Assembly (NCBI GenBank): GCA_947034885.2 | Contig: OX344755.2 | Span: forward strand, 25,427,052-25,491,051 | Direction of reading: 5' to 3' | Length of the DNA: 64,000 nucleotides | Origin: Thuidium tamariscinum | Lineage: Eukaryota; Streptophyta; Bryopsida; Hypnales; Thuidiaceae | In this document: in pieces, positions 33,935 to 45,000 of the stretch | Layout: each line of letters opens with the position of its first letter | Numbering within the stretch: position 1 is the stretch's first letter | Program-made: the position numbers and the translations under genes | Notes under the pieces: generated by a model | Database searches by the model: none | What the model was told of the DNA's origin: nothing | Seen by the model: only the letters and a program-made list of their open reading frames with translations

Positions 33935-35553
33935 CATCAATACTTGAATTCTTGAAATTCATTGAGTAAGCAGTTTACACTGGTTTAGGTTCTGAAACCA
34001 GCCAAGTTGATGTTAAATCTTCTCGAAAATCAGAAATAAATGCTAGATTCTCTTTGCAATTTGCATGCATTTTGGGGAATTTGAACACTTCATGGAATAA
34101 CTATGACTTTAGGTTTCAATGTTCAAATTATATGTATCCAAAATTCACCTTAGGACCTGATAGAGAGGAATGATTTATATTACCGTAGTACGTTTTCAAT
34201 TTCAACAAAAATTAATTTCTTTTGGAAGAATTTGTAATTCTAGGAAATTATAATGATACTAGTCTTAAATATTGGAAATTGTCAATATCATTTGTTGAAA
34301 TTCAGGTGATTCAAATTGTTCCAAACATAGTAACACACCTTCTATGACAATTGACAAAGGAATATTCAAATTTAATGAAATTCCAATTGAAAGTTGGAAT
34401 CCTAAAGGATCATTCACTTTTGGCCCTTGTGGGGAAACATGGGATTTGTGGTAGTACCTGCGGGCTGAAATTTCAAATTCGATCCTCGTTTTTAGTTTTT
34501 AAAAACTTCTTCAGAAGATAAAAAAATTGATTAACTTCCATGGAATGTAATTTTTTTCACAATTGATTCCCAATAACAACATCTATGATCCAATGAACTC
34601 AAAATATTGAAAATAAGGGACGAGGGGTTGAAAAAAACTAGAACAATCTCACCATTGAGATTATTGTGTTTCAATCCCATGTTAGAGCTATTAATGATTT
34701 AGTTTTTCTTTCAATCTTGGACTTACTTGTACTTAACAATTTTTTGAATAATGAAAATCAAGCCTATTTTTCTTGAAATTTTTGTCTTAGACTTTCAACT
34801 CCCATCCAAGTTCTTCAAATTCCTTCAAAAATTTTAATTCAAGGTCCATACTCCGTACTCCATAGTTCCAAAAAATTCCATGAATAGCGATCAAAGTCAT
34901 CTGATATTTTTGCCACTTTTTCCTAGATAAGTAAAGTACAAGATCCTAAGGTTAGATCCAAAGAAAAGTATTTTCTTGGTTTTCTTATAGTGAACGCAAC
35001 AGAAATGACAGTTCTGAGTGGTTTGTAACAAAAAAATGGCCTTGGTCCTTTAAGGGTTAACAATAAAGGGAGAGATTTATATTTTATAACCATATTTTAT
35101 TGCAAGACATTCTCAACTCTCAAGTTCTAACTTGTAAGGGCCTAATATAACAATTTCTAAACAAATTAGATAAATGTATCACCATACTTTCTACAATTCT
35201 ACAGTTGGAAGATGGTGACATTCATGATTGCATTAGAGGATGAGTGAAATTTGAAAATGATGCAATTATACTTGAAAAAAGATTTCAAAATGTGAAAAAT
35301 TATAGAATCCTTCATTTCAATCTAAGTGAATGTAAATATGAAGGAGTGTACTTCAAATGATTTTACCCCTTACTGCCTTACTGGTTTGCATTTAGAAATA
35401 TGTAAAGAGTATATGTTTTCTCTATTAAAGTAGGGTGCATACATTTTTTAAATTAATAATGTGTTGGATCCTTGAATCATTCATCAATTTATTTTCACTA
35501 TTTATTATTTTATATGACACCCATATTCCCATAGTGCAAAAATGATGAAGAAG
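33935..35553. other. AT-rich, no gene; R1 fragment near 34930-35065
   Basis: No convincing frame. The end around TGGCCTTGGTCCTTTAAGGG at about 35038-35057 matches the 3' end of repeat R1 and marks a truncated plus-orientation copy. Confidence 0.5.
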
Positions 35554-35594
35554 CTAGGGTTTAGGTTCTAGGGTTTAAGGTTTAGGGTTTGGGC
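35554..35594 (+). repeat. short interstitial telomere-like run
   Basis: Degenerate TTTAGGG units (CTAGGGTTTAGG, TAGGGTTTAAGG, TTTAGGGTTTGGG) over about 40 bases. TTTAGGG is the common plant telomere repeat. Confidence 0.6.
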
Positions 35595-35784
35595 TTGTCT
35601 ACACTCTACAAAAGTGGACGTCGATGCTATTCGGATAGGGTGTAGGGTTGAGGACTTACTTTCTTTAAAAATTTTAATGTGCAGAATGAAACTCAATTTC
35701 ACACATACATAATACATTGAACATTGGATGCTTTTTCCAACCCTTCCCATTTTTACCCCTAAAAGCCTGCACTTTTTTTTTGGG

Positions 35785-36765
35785 ATGTATAGAAATTTTG
35801 GGTAGGTACCTACTACTTACGAGCGGGGATATCCAGATTTGAGGCTAAAATTTGAATGGAATTGAGTCAATTGACCAATGTGGAGGCGAGGAAGATCTGT
35901 CATATGCACCAAATTTTCATGGCATTTGAAAATACCGGTCAAAGGTTATAGCCTAATATGTTATTTTTTTTTTGTAACAGGGCATTTCATGCAAATTAGA
36001 GAAAATCACTTATTTCATAAACAAGAATTCCACAAATTCATTTTCTAGAGTTCTGGATACGCGTGAAGTTTTGAATCATTCCATTTTGATGAATGAGTCA
36101 AAAGTGATGTGGATTTTCTGTTTCCGGGTAATTTTGGATTTCCTACTCTAAAATAAACTTTGAAATCCTTTATCTTACCCAACTTCCAATATTTTTGGAC
36201 GAAAATAAAATCGTAGGATGTAGATACATTATTACAACATTTCAAATTTGCGACCATTGGAAATTTGGGATTGGGAATTTTCAATTCCATATTTCAACTG
36301 TAAATAATGTAGTGCGTTTTATCATTCTCTATTGCTACGTATTTACTGTTTTTTTCCTATACGTTGTACTATTCCAAATGATTTGAAAATTTTTAAGCAT
36401 GTGTCCAACTTCTGTAGGAAAACAAATCCAAAGAAGCACGACCATTTAGGTCATTTTTTCATAGAAATGTGAGCTTGGGAAGTGCAGCTGCCTTGCTTTT
36501 CGGCTTTCGCAGTGTAAAAAAAATGATTTCAGTTAATTTGAATGCTTATATCTTGTAATCCACTCGGTGGAAATGTTTGAAATTTTTACCACATGCTTTT
36601 GATACTATACAATACAATATCCTATGATCAGATATGTCAAAAAAAGTTTTTTTCCAAAGATTTTGGTACTTGTACTAGAAATGGCAGTTTTGGTTTTTTG
36701 GAGGCAATTGGAGCGCTTTTGGTGAAAGTATATTGACGGTCCTTTAAGGGTTCAAGCTTTAAATA
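35785..36765 (+). repeat. dispersed AT-rich repeat R1, copy b
   Basis: Begins around TATAGAAATTTTGGGTAGGT, contains GAAGTTTTGAATCATTCC, CCAAATGATTTGAAAATTTT and CTAGAAATGGCAGTTTTGG, and ends at CGGTCCTTTAAGGGTT. Same unit as at 17825-19060. The end lies about 100 bases before a GC patch. Confidence 0.65.
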
Positions 36766-36864
36766 TGACTTCTAGAGAACCCAATGTTCACTTTGGACTT
36801 GTGGAATCCATTTTCGACTTTTCACTTCTGGAATCCAATGTTCAATTTGGACTTGAAATCTGAG

Positions 36865-37190
36865 CGGTCGGCAGGGCGGACGCCTTTGCCGGACGCCCAG
36901 TCGGTCGTCAAGGCGGATGGGCAGGGCCGAAGGGCGGACGGGGGGCGGTCGGATGGCGAAGTCGGCAGGGCGGACGCTGGGCGGTCGGCAAAGCGGACGG
37001 GCGGATGGCCGACAGGGCGGTCGGACGACAGGTCCGCCGGACGGGCCTGTCGTCGGACGGCTCGAAGCGGACGCCCGAGGTCCGGGCGGACGCCCCGTCC
37101 GGCGACGGTCCGCACTGGCTGTCCGCTGGTCCGGTGCCGGACCTGCCTAGGTTTGGCGGCGGACAAGTATATGGTCGGACGGCCCCTTCA
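36865..37190 (+). promoter_or_regulatory. GC-rich GGCGGACG patch upstream of the 37.4-kb ORF run
   Basis: Dense GGCGGAC/GGTCGG words about 220-550 bases upstream of the ATG at 37413. AAGTATATGGTCGG at 37166-37178 is a TATA-like word at the gene-proximal edge, about 245 bases before the ATG. Confidence 0.42.
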
Positions 37191-37412
37191 TTTTCCCTCA
37201 CTTCTTCTCTCCTCACGAAGTGACCCAAGTCGGATGTGCTGCTTATTGCCACGTGTGAGTGCGTGGTGCTAGTTGCTCCTACTTGGCGGAGAGAAGGGGT
37301 CATTACTTTTTCACGTCGAAGCTTTGACCGATTGTATTACGAAGACACGTTTCATACCCTCCGGTTCATAGAATTTTGATTTGCAAGGGCTTGTAAATTC
37401 GGATTCTCTATC

Positions 37413-37907
37413 ATGGCTACAGACAGCGATGCAGGTACTGATGGGATGAATTTAGGAGGTGATCACAAAAAGCGAAATAAAGCGAAGGGGACTACACATG
37501 GACTACACTATGAAATTTTGGATGATCCGAACATCATAGCAGAGAGCGGTTGGGAAAATGAGACCGCAGATTATTGGACCTCCAAACTATGTAAGCAGTA
37601 CGTTAAAATGTACCACATCAACAAGTTGTGGCCTCGGGATGCACACGCACGCCAGACTGCGGATTTCAACTGTAAACCACACAGTTGCATTGACCCGCAC
37701 TTTGTCCATCGAGCGACAGAGGTGTGGGGGGCCATGTTTGGCCCTAAACCAATGTCTAAAGGGTACATCAACTACAGCTTGGCATCCATGGTGTATGTAG
37801 AACTGAGATTGAAACGCAAGGTGGATTGGAGCACGTTCCAAACAACAAAGAAGAATCCTCTACTGCTGCAGCAAAATCAAAAGGATATTCCTGATTCCTG
37901 GCCGTAG
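37413..37907 (+). CDS. second member of the Cys/His domain family
   Basis: 164 codons from a good ATG. Residues 37-142 align with the minus-strand protein at 31934-33004 through GWE, CKQYVKMYHINKLW, HSCIDPHFVHR, NY, MV and VDWS. Cys60, His68, Cys92, His96 and His99 sit with the same spacing as the other member, which supports a structural or metal-binding role. The N-terminus is short and basic. Unlike the other member it has no Gly/Tyr tail; its frame ends and, 51 bases later in the same reading phase, the coiled-coil ORF starts. Function unknown. Confidence 0.6.
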   Translation: MATDSDAGTDGMNLGGDHKKRNKAKGTTHGLHYEILDDPNIIAESGWENETADYWTSKLCKQYVKMYHINKLWPRDAHARQTADFNCKPHSCIDPHFVHRATEVWGAMFGPKPMSKGYINYSLASMVYVELRLKRKVDWSTFQTTKKNPLLLQQNQKDIPDSWP

Positions 37908-37958
37908 ACGGCGCAAAGGGTACAACCAAGCTTACAAAATCCAGCAACGCCTACAACG

Positions 37959-39392
37959 ATGGCCTCAGCAAGCGCATGTGCGAAACCGCAGTTGGATTCG
38001 AGGGAGACGACATCGAAAGTTATGGACGTTTCTGCGGTTCATGTGAATGACCAAAACAAATCTCCCAACCGGGAAGAGCTCGTCAACAAAAATGGTGGCC
38101 TGTCTTCTCCGAAGACGGACCCCACGGACGAAGAGGTTGCAGGGGCCAATGTCACAATTGGACATTATGTAGACAGCGGTGTTTTAGATAGTTTGGGATA
38201 TGCAGCTCTAAATCCACAGTTGCCAACATCGGAGAGCCCATTGTGTACTCCAATCACTCAAGAGGACCTGTCAAGAACGAATGTGCAACAACCCAATGCT
38301 GCAAAGACGAATGTGACAGTGGATACATATGAGTTTATAAAAAAGTATCCACATTTGTCAAGTTTAGACTCGACTAGCTTCAAGAATCTTGTTGCAATGC
38401 CACAGATTCCGCATTTGGAAGGCTTGCTTGACCTTAGTATGAAGTGGAAGACAATTGAAGACCGTTTGTTTCCATTTGAGCAACGGACTCAGCAGAACGA
38501 GCCGGAAAGCAGTATTCCACCGAAGAAAGTATATAAACCCGATGACTTTCCACATGCCGCTCTGGCATTGACAAGAACTGCCACATGGATAGATGAATTG
38601 GCTCCAAGGGTTGGTGCGTTTGCCGATGAATTAGCGTCCCTAGCTCCTACACTATTGAGCGGTGCGACGGCTTTCCTGTACTTCACCGATCAAATGTTAC
38701 CAATTCTCACGTCCGCGATTCATTGTGAAGAAAGTCACGCTCAATTGAGGGAGGAGCTAAAAGAAAGTAAAAAAGATATTATATTTTGGAAGACTATGTT
38801 CAACAAGGAACAACAAATACCCAAAGACAAGGAGAAGATTCAAAGGATGGCTGAATCATTGAAATGTATTGAGCCAAGTCAAGGGACTCAAGGTAGCGAT
38901 CAACTCTCTCTTCCAATGGACAAGGGCAAAGCTCATGTCGAGCCAGACCAACAAACTTTGCCGATTGGCCGTAAAAGTTGGCTTGACTTGCAAAAAGAAT
39001 TGGACCAGTCCAATGCCGAAAAAGCCCTTCTTCAGTCCAAGTTGGATCAAATGATACGAGTGCAGGCCATGGATGAATATTTGCCTAGGAGCGGATCGGA
39101 GTCTCGTTGGTTGGGATGGGTACAAAAACTTCAAGACCCACCCTTATTAGCAGCTCGAGAAATGAACAAGCTTCGTACGATTGCATTGAAGGGTAACGAT
39201 GAATGCAATGCCGTCGAGAAACATTTGAAGAAGTTCGAGAGCGAGGTGGATCGCCATCCAATTGAGAGTGCTTCAATCACATGTTGGGGAAACACATATG
39301 CTATGATGGAGCGCTTGAACCATACAAAGAAAACGGAGGGTGGAAATATCAATTGGGCCTTGGAAGTAGAGGAAGGATGGGTCCCTTACTAA
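37959..39392 (+). CDS. unknown protein with predicted coiled-coil segments
   Basis: 477 codons starting ATGGCC. The first 130 residues are Ser/Thr/Pro/Asn-rich and probably disordered. A middle part (around FIKKYPHLSSLDSTSFKNL) is mixed. The second half has long charged, Leu-containing helices (EESHAQLREELKESKKD; LDLQKELDQSNAEKALLQSK) typical of coiled coil. No catalytic motif was recognised. It lies in the same reading phase as the ORFs before and after, with gaps of 51 and 38 bases, so the run may be one decayed gene, or separate proteins of a multi-ORF unit. Confidence 0.5.
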   Translation: MASASACAKPQLDSRETTSKVMDVSAVHVNDQNKSPNREELVNKNGGLSSPKTDPTDEEVAGANVTIGHYVDSGVLDSLGYAALNPQLPTSESPLCTPITQEDLSRTNVQQPNAAKTNVTVDTYEFIKKYPHLSSLDSTSFKNLVAMPQIPHLEGLLDLSMKWKTIEDRLFPFEQRTQQNEPESSIPPKKVYKPDDFPHAALALTRTATWIDELAPRVGAFADELASLAPTLLSGATAFLYFTDQMLPILTSAIHCEESHAQLREELKESKKDIIFWKTMFNKEQQIPKDKEKIQRMAESLKCIEPSQGTQGSDQLSLPMDKGKAHVEPDQQTLPIGRKSWLDLQKELDQSNAEKALLQSKLDQMIRVQAMDEYLPRSGSESRWLGWVQKLQDPPLLAAREMNKLRTIALKGNDECNAVEKHLKKFESEVDRHPIESASITCWGNTYAMMERLNHTKKTEGGNINWALEVEEGWVPY

Positions 39393-39431
39393 ACGCTTTC
39401 AGCACACATCAACAACAAGGAGAAGCGTGTT

Positions 39432-39713
39432 ATGCATAATTTTGATGCAGGTCATAAAATGTTGGATGGTATTTGTACAGTTTGCCAATACGATTTTGGA
39501 CCTGAAGGAGCCATAACCTTGGGCCATTGTGGCCACACTTTTCACGTGCAGTGCATCATTCAAGCATCAATGTTTAGCTCGGTTTGTGCCGAATGTCGTT
39601 CTCCTTTGAGTCCTAGGTTTTATGAATTGTTTGGACTCTTGGATGTTAGCCCCCCGGCCAGGAATACAACAGGTGGATCCTTCCATTGGACCAAGGGCCA
39701 TACGAATTTGTGA
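39432..39713 (+). CDS. RING-H2 finger protein
   Basis: 93 codons. CTVCQYDF...HCGHTFHVQC...CAEC gives the order C-x2-C, C-x-H-x2-H-x2-C, C-x2-C, a complete RING-H2 (C3H2C3) set that binds two zinc ions and is typical of E3 ubiquitin ligases. A hydrophobic residue sits where the E2 contact is expected (after the first C-x2-C). The frame overlaps the start of the next ORF by 28 bases, in another phase, near a run of six C (39648-39653). Confidence 0.68.
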   Translation: MHNFDAGHKMLDGICTVCQYDFGPEGAITLGHCGHTFHVQCIIQASMFSSVCAECRSPLSPRFYELFGLLDVSPPARNTTGGSFHWTKGHTNL

Positions 39714-40561
39714 ATTATAAGCATTGGGGAAAACCTCTACAATGGAACCCAACAGAACGGAAGCATGCATTTTACAATGAAGTTGATGGTCCAGTGGATG
39801 CTTTCAATTGGATGACCCAAACAAACGAGGTGGAAATACGTGCCCGTTCAATTGACGATGATGAGGGTCGTGAATTGTTTTGTCGCAACATGGGGGGGCA
39901 TTGGAGCGTGCAACGTAATAAGTTCTTCCGGTTTCCAGAGAAGCACGTGGAGAAAACGGAAGGTGGAGAATGGGTTGTCGTGGAGGATTCAGAAGAATTC
40001 AAGGAACAATATGCGGCATACGACCACGGTTTGATAGGTCGGGCCTTGTTGTTGTCAAAGTTGAAAGAAGCTGCCGAATATCGTGCTTCCGTGGACATAG
40101 ATGTGGAATGGAACACAAGCGAACCAATGGTGGAGGTGGTGGAGGCGTTTGACCGGCGGGTTGGGGAAATCATAAAGCAGTGGAGGACACTTCTATTCAA
40201 AGGATGTACAACCGAAAAATCATTGAATGAATTCTCATTTGAAGTGGCCAACAAAGTGGTAGACGAGGTCTTACTTCGATTGCAGTCTACTTTGTCAGCC
40301 TTGAAGTTGAGGTCTGTGGATTTGACTCCCAAAAGAGAGAAGAAACGGAAGTTGGAAGATGATGATGATTATACAGTGGACACGGCAGAAGCATTCAAAG
40401 TAATTGAGCGGACTAACAAATCCGCACGACTAGCTGGCCCTGAAACGGCTGAAAGCCCTGAGGCCCAAGCTCGTCAAGAAAGTCTAAGAAGTGCAGCTCG
40501 ACGCACTAAAGATGAATCGTCTCGTGGTTCGGGAGAGGGTAGTAGTAGTAAAACAAAGTAG
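39686..40561 (+). CDS. unknown protein, C-terminal part of the ORF run
   Basis: The open frame contains WNPTERKHAFYNEVDGPV, FCRNMGGHWSVQRNKFFRFP and, later, helical charged segments and a basic patch (KREKKRKLEDDDD) that could be a nuclear localisation signal, then a Ser/Gly/Arg-rich end. I recognise no domain. The track opens at a non-ATG codon, so it may be a continuation of the RING ORF rather than an independent start. It ends at TAG (40559-40561). Confidence 0.48.
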   Translation: MDQGPYEFVNYKHWGKPLQWNPTERKHAFYNEVDGPVDAFNWMTQTNEVEIRARSIDDDEGRELFCRNMGGHWSVQRNKFFRFPEKHVEKTEGGEWVVVEDSEEFKEQYAAYDHGLIGRALLLSKLKEAAEYRASVDIDVEWNTSEPMVEVVEAFDRRVGEIIKQWRTLLFKGCTTEKSLNEFSFEVANKVVDEVLLRLQSTLSALKLRSVDLTPKREKKRKLEDDDDYTVDTAEAFKVIERTNKSARLAGPETAESPEAQARQESLRSAARRTKDESSRGSGEGSSSKTK

Positions 40562-41141
40562 ACATGGACCTATACGTCTTGTATGAGTTTTTGATTGAAC
40601 CATCGTATTGTATGGATTATGGATGGTTAGATGGTGATGTGGATTTTAGAAGGATAGAGCAATACTAGGTAAACGTACACGGAATATGCTTTGACTTATT
40701 ATCGGTTTTTAATATGAACATATATATGGAATTATTTATCTATCTATTTATGTATGTATCAATTAGTCAATGTACGTATTCACTATGCACAATACTTTTT
40801 GATGTGGAATGTATGCTATTAGAGGCATGGTATTGGATGTAAGAAATTATGATTGAATATTATAATCTTTGAATTCTTAATTGATTTTGATTTGTTTTGT
40901 TTTTGTATATGATCTCTAATATGCCTAGTTTCAATTGGCACGGTTACCATGCAGAAAAAGAAATATACAACTTATAAAAATGTTTGTTGTTTGTTCAATT
41001 TGAACAAATTCATCGAAGCTCAAAATAGGCCTTGGACATTTATGGGTAAACACTAGAGGTGTTTTCAATAAAATATTATTTTCAGTAAACATGTATAGTT
41101 GTCAAAAAATTTCTAAGAACTACTTCCGTCTTCCGTCGGTA
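40562..41141. other. 3' flank of the ORF run, no gene seen
   Basis: AT-rich DNA following the run. Nothing recognised beyond short A/T runs. Confidence 0.45.
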
Positions 41142-41490
41142 GATTTGAAGTTGCTTTGTATGAGCAAATCCTTAGAACCTGAAATTTGGCATACATATTA
41201 TCAACACTGAAATGATCTCATGCCAAGAATTTCATGGCCAAATTTTAATTTCTCAATCTCTGCTTCTTTGGGAGGGTGTCAAAGTTGGTAGCATTGGAAT
41301 TTTAGACACAACCACACATGTACGTAGATTTTGAAATATCTTTTTTTGGGCAAATCTTTTGGCCTTGAAATTTGACGCATGTGTTATTAACATAGAGACG
41401 ATCTTGTGCAGAAAATTAAATGTAAAAATAACAATTTTTGAGCCCTAGGGAGGGCGTCAAAGATGGCAGCAGCACGGGATTTTTTTTTCC
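41142..41490. repeat. tandem repeat, unit about 180 bp, two copies
   Basis: Landmarks GATTTGAAG / GATTTTGAA and GGGAGGGTGTCAAAG / GGGAGGGCGTCAAAG recur at an offset of 178-185 bases. Copies are diverged with small indels. They lie just upstream of the GC patch that precedes the hAT gene. Confidence 0.6.
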
Positions 41491-41544
41491 ATGTGACAGC
41501 AAGAATTCGTAAATGAAGTAGACCTTACTGTATATGTTTTACGC

Positions 41545-41790
41545 ACGGCCAGTCCGCTTGGACCGAAGTCGCCGTCCACCCCGACCGACTAGGCCGTCTG
41601 CCTCGACTGAAGTCGCCGTCCGCCCCGACCGACTAGGTCGTCTGCCTCAACCGAAGTCGCCGTCCGCCCCGACCGAACTGGCCGTCCACCCCCGACCGAA
41701 CTGGCCATCCGCCCCGACCGATTTTGCCGTTCGCTTCGATTCAGCGACTGTTGCAACGGGTATTTGACTGTCCGCCCCAACGGTCAGCTG
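41545..41790 (+). promoter_or_regulatory. GC-rich CCGTCCGCCCCGACC patch upstream of the hAT gene
   Basis: The patch is built of a 44-bp tandem unit (CCGAAGTCGCCGTCC ... GACTAGGCCGTCTGCCTC), repeated about three times, then a 22-bp sub-unit (CGACCGAACTGGCC). It lies about 250-490 bases upstream of the transposase ATG. No clear TATA word was seen near it. Confidence 0.4.
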
Positions 41791-42036
41791 CGCTCAGTTT
41801 ACTACAAGTAGACTGAGAGAAGTCATTTGTAAGCACTCCTGATGAACTGAACACTAAGATTTCCAAGGGCTAGGTGCTGCAAATTTATTTGTGTCCCTTG
41901 CTTGGTAATGCATAGTTTGGTGGAAGGGGGGGCTTTCATTTTGAAGGCTTTTTGCACTCAGTGCTTATTTGATTGTGGACTTTTACAACACAGTGCTAAC
42001 GTTACCAATTACAATTGAAGGGAAAAAGAATTCAAT

Positions 42037-45000
42037 ATGAGCAAAGACTTCACCACTTGGTACACGATCCCGGAAACAAACAAAATACAATGCAAGGCTT
42101 GCAAGTGTGTGTTCGCCCGAAAAACTAGCTGTATGTTGAGCCACTTGGGATATGAAGGCCCTACGGGACAACGTGATAGGGGCATTGGCTTGTGCTCGCA
42201 ATTGACATCCAGAACAAAATCCTTATTTGTTAATTGCCAAGGGTTGTTTCCCAAAAGACTTGTTGCGGACGGAACGGATGGCAACGACATGCCAATGTCC
42301 ACAAGCAATCTTTTGAATGATAGGGGCACACCGTGTTCTATGCAAGAAGATTCATGCACCGCACCAGAAGAAGTGGTTGCTGTGGGTTCGCAAATAACTC
42401 CAAATACGGAATCAGGTGGTAATCGGCATACTTCGAAGGCATCAAGCAGTAGGCCTGCAACGCAGAGTAGGCTAGTGGATGGATTTGATGAAGTCAACAG
42501 ACGCAAATTACATGCAACGTGGGCTCATTTTTTTAATTCGACGAATATACCATTTTCAGTAGCTCGGAATCCAGCCTTTCGGGAAGCGGTGAAGTTGACG
42601 GCTGAGTTTAAAAAGTCCTATACTCCTCCATCATACAATGATCTGCGACATAAATTGCTTGAGCAAGCGAAGTCAGATATTCAAACGAAGTTGCTTCTGA
42701 GGACTGAAGACAGTGTGAGGAAGTTCGGAGCAACACTGTCTTTTGATGGATGGAGCTCGGTGACGAACCGTCCATTAATAAATGCAATGCTCATATCTTC
42801 AGCAGGTGAACAATTCCTTGGATCGGTGGATACGAGTGGACAGAAGAAGACAGCACCGTATGTGGCTTCTATCTTGGAAGAATTTATAGAGCAAGTAGGC
42901 CCCAAGAATGTAGTGCAAGTGACTGCGGATAATACCAATACAAACCCCGCAACATGGAATTTGGTGTCCCATAAATATCCACACATATATTTTCAAGGAT
43001 GTGTAGTGCATGCCTTGAACTTGTTGCTTAAGGATTGGGCGAAGCAGCCATGGATCAAAGATTACGTGAAGGCTGCCGAGGTCGTTGTCAAATTCTTCAG
43101 GAAGAGGCACATGCCACTTGCCATATTTCGGAAATACGAGACGAGGTTCAGTTTGTTGAAGCCGTTGGAAACAAGGTTTGCTTCTTATTTCATCATGATT
43201 GACCGCTTGTTAGAAGTGAAGGATGCGTTGAAGCAGAGTGTGGTGGATCCACAATGGGTGGCGTACGTGAATACCTTGGATGATAGAGACAAAGGCAAAT
43301 CACGATCGCAGTCAAGGAACGTGTACAATACAGTTGTGGATGAGCATTTCTGGGACCGGTTGACCAATGTGCGGGAACTGACAACCCCAGTTGTATTCGG
43401 TCTACGTGATTTGGATGCAAAGACGCCGTGCATGGGGAAGGTATTGCATATTATGCAGAATTTAGAAAAACATGTGTTTGGTCTACGAAGAGCACCTTTT
43501 TGTTTGGACCTTGACCGAGCAATACCACTGGAGGAGTCCTTCGTAAAACGACGAAAGATGGGGGAGACAGACCTCCATTATGCAGGCGCTCTTTTGAACC
43601 CGTATCTTCTCCACGACAAAGAACTAGCCGACGATCAAAATGCAACAAAGAGATGCAAGAACGTTCTAACGAAGATATGTTCTACCGAAGAGTACGCGAA
43701 GGTGGTGAAGGAATTTGTAGCCTTCCGCTATAGGGAACCTCCATTCGATACCGTGTTGGAGCCACAAGAACAAATGTTGTCGGCCCATGCTTGGTGGGAT
43801 TTTGAAGGTGCATGTGGGAAGCTAATTGCTCCCATTGCTAAGAGGATTTTGGCCCAACCGGTGTCATCATCTGCATGTGAACGAAATTGGAGTAGCTACT
43901 CTTATGTTCACAACAAATCTCGGAACAAATTGGCAACAACCCGGGCAGCGGACTTGGTGTATGTGTACACCAATTCAAAAGTTGTGGGCGCATCGAAGAA
44001 CAAGGATGAGAAGAAATGGTACAGAGACAATGTGGACTACGAGTCCTCCGATGCGGGAAGCGATGCGGAAGACATTGATGATGGACCTCATCCACTTGAC
44101 CAACGGGATGAAGATGACGAGGACAATGACATGGACAATGACATGGACAATTTGTATGACGAAACGTACTATAGTCCTAATCCAACGAATGGTGGGTGGA
44201 GAGGCAATAATACAAGCATCTATGACTTTCACTCCGATGAGGAGAATGATGGGTACGGTGAAGATGAACCTCGTATAGCAAGATTCGTGGATGGATCCGG
44301 GTTTTTGAATAGCGAATCTATTCTATCGCAGAAGGAGGACGCTTTTGTAGAGATAGCGGAGGCGGATGGGACAACACTTCCCGATGGTGGGGATGGTGGC
44401 ACGGATGAAGGCATTCGTATTTGTCAATCTCCATCCACAGGAGGGGTTCAAGAAAAGGATAATGATGAAGAAAATGATGGAGAAAGGGGTTGTATGGACA
44501 ATGAAGAGGTCCCGATCAATACAATTGCAGTAAAGGAAAATGGTACTGCACGTGTAGAAGAGGCCGAGAGTCCAAGCTTTGGCAATACACTCAAACGTAG
44601 AGAAGAGCTTATGCAAGATTCCCCAAAACCACCTCGGAGCGGTGCACCGGGTGCCATATTTGGAACTAGTAGCCAAAATCCAGACGGTTCAAGGAGCTTA
44701 GGGCTTGGACATCGGCTTGTTAATGTTGGCAAGGCAAAGCAGCCTTGCATCGAATTTACTGCCACTATATTATCATCCACCGATGATGATGGAGATGTGA
44801 CATTGGCACAGATGAAATGTAATTTAGCTTTGCACACCGCACCGCCACGATGCAATCTGAAATCAATAGCCTCTCCACCGCAATCTTCGAGGGCCACAAA
44901 TATAATCGTTCATGGATGTCCCCAGGCAGTGAAATTAGAGGTCAAAGTAGGCAATGAAGGTAATAAAAAAAGACCTATGCAGCCTTTCGTGGTTTCACCA

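Noticed and set aside
28768-40561. Alternative genetic code, given several in-frame stops
   Set aside because: All three stop codons occur in different genes, and the hAT gene has 1090 codons without any in-frame stop. Decay explains it.
37413-40561. Bacterial-type operon
   Set aside because: No ribosome-binding sites, and everything around it is eukaryotic in character.
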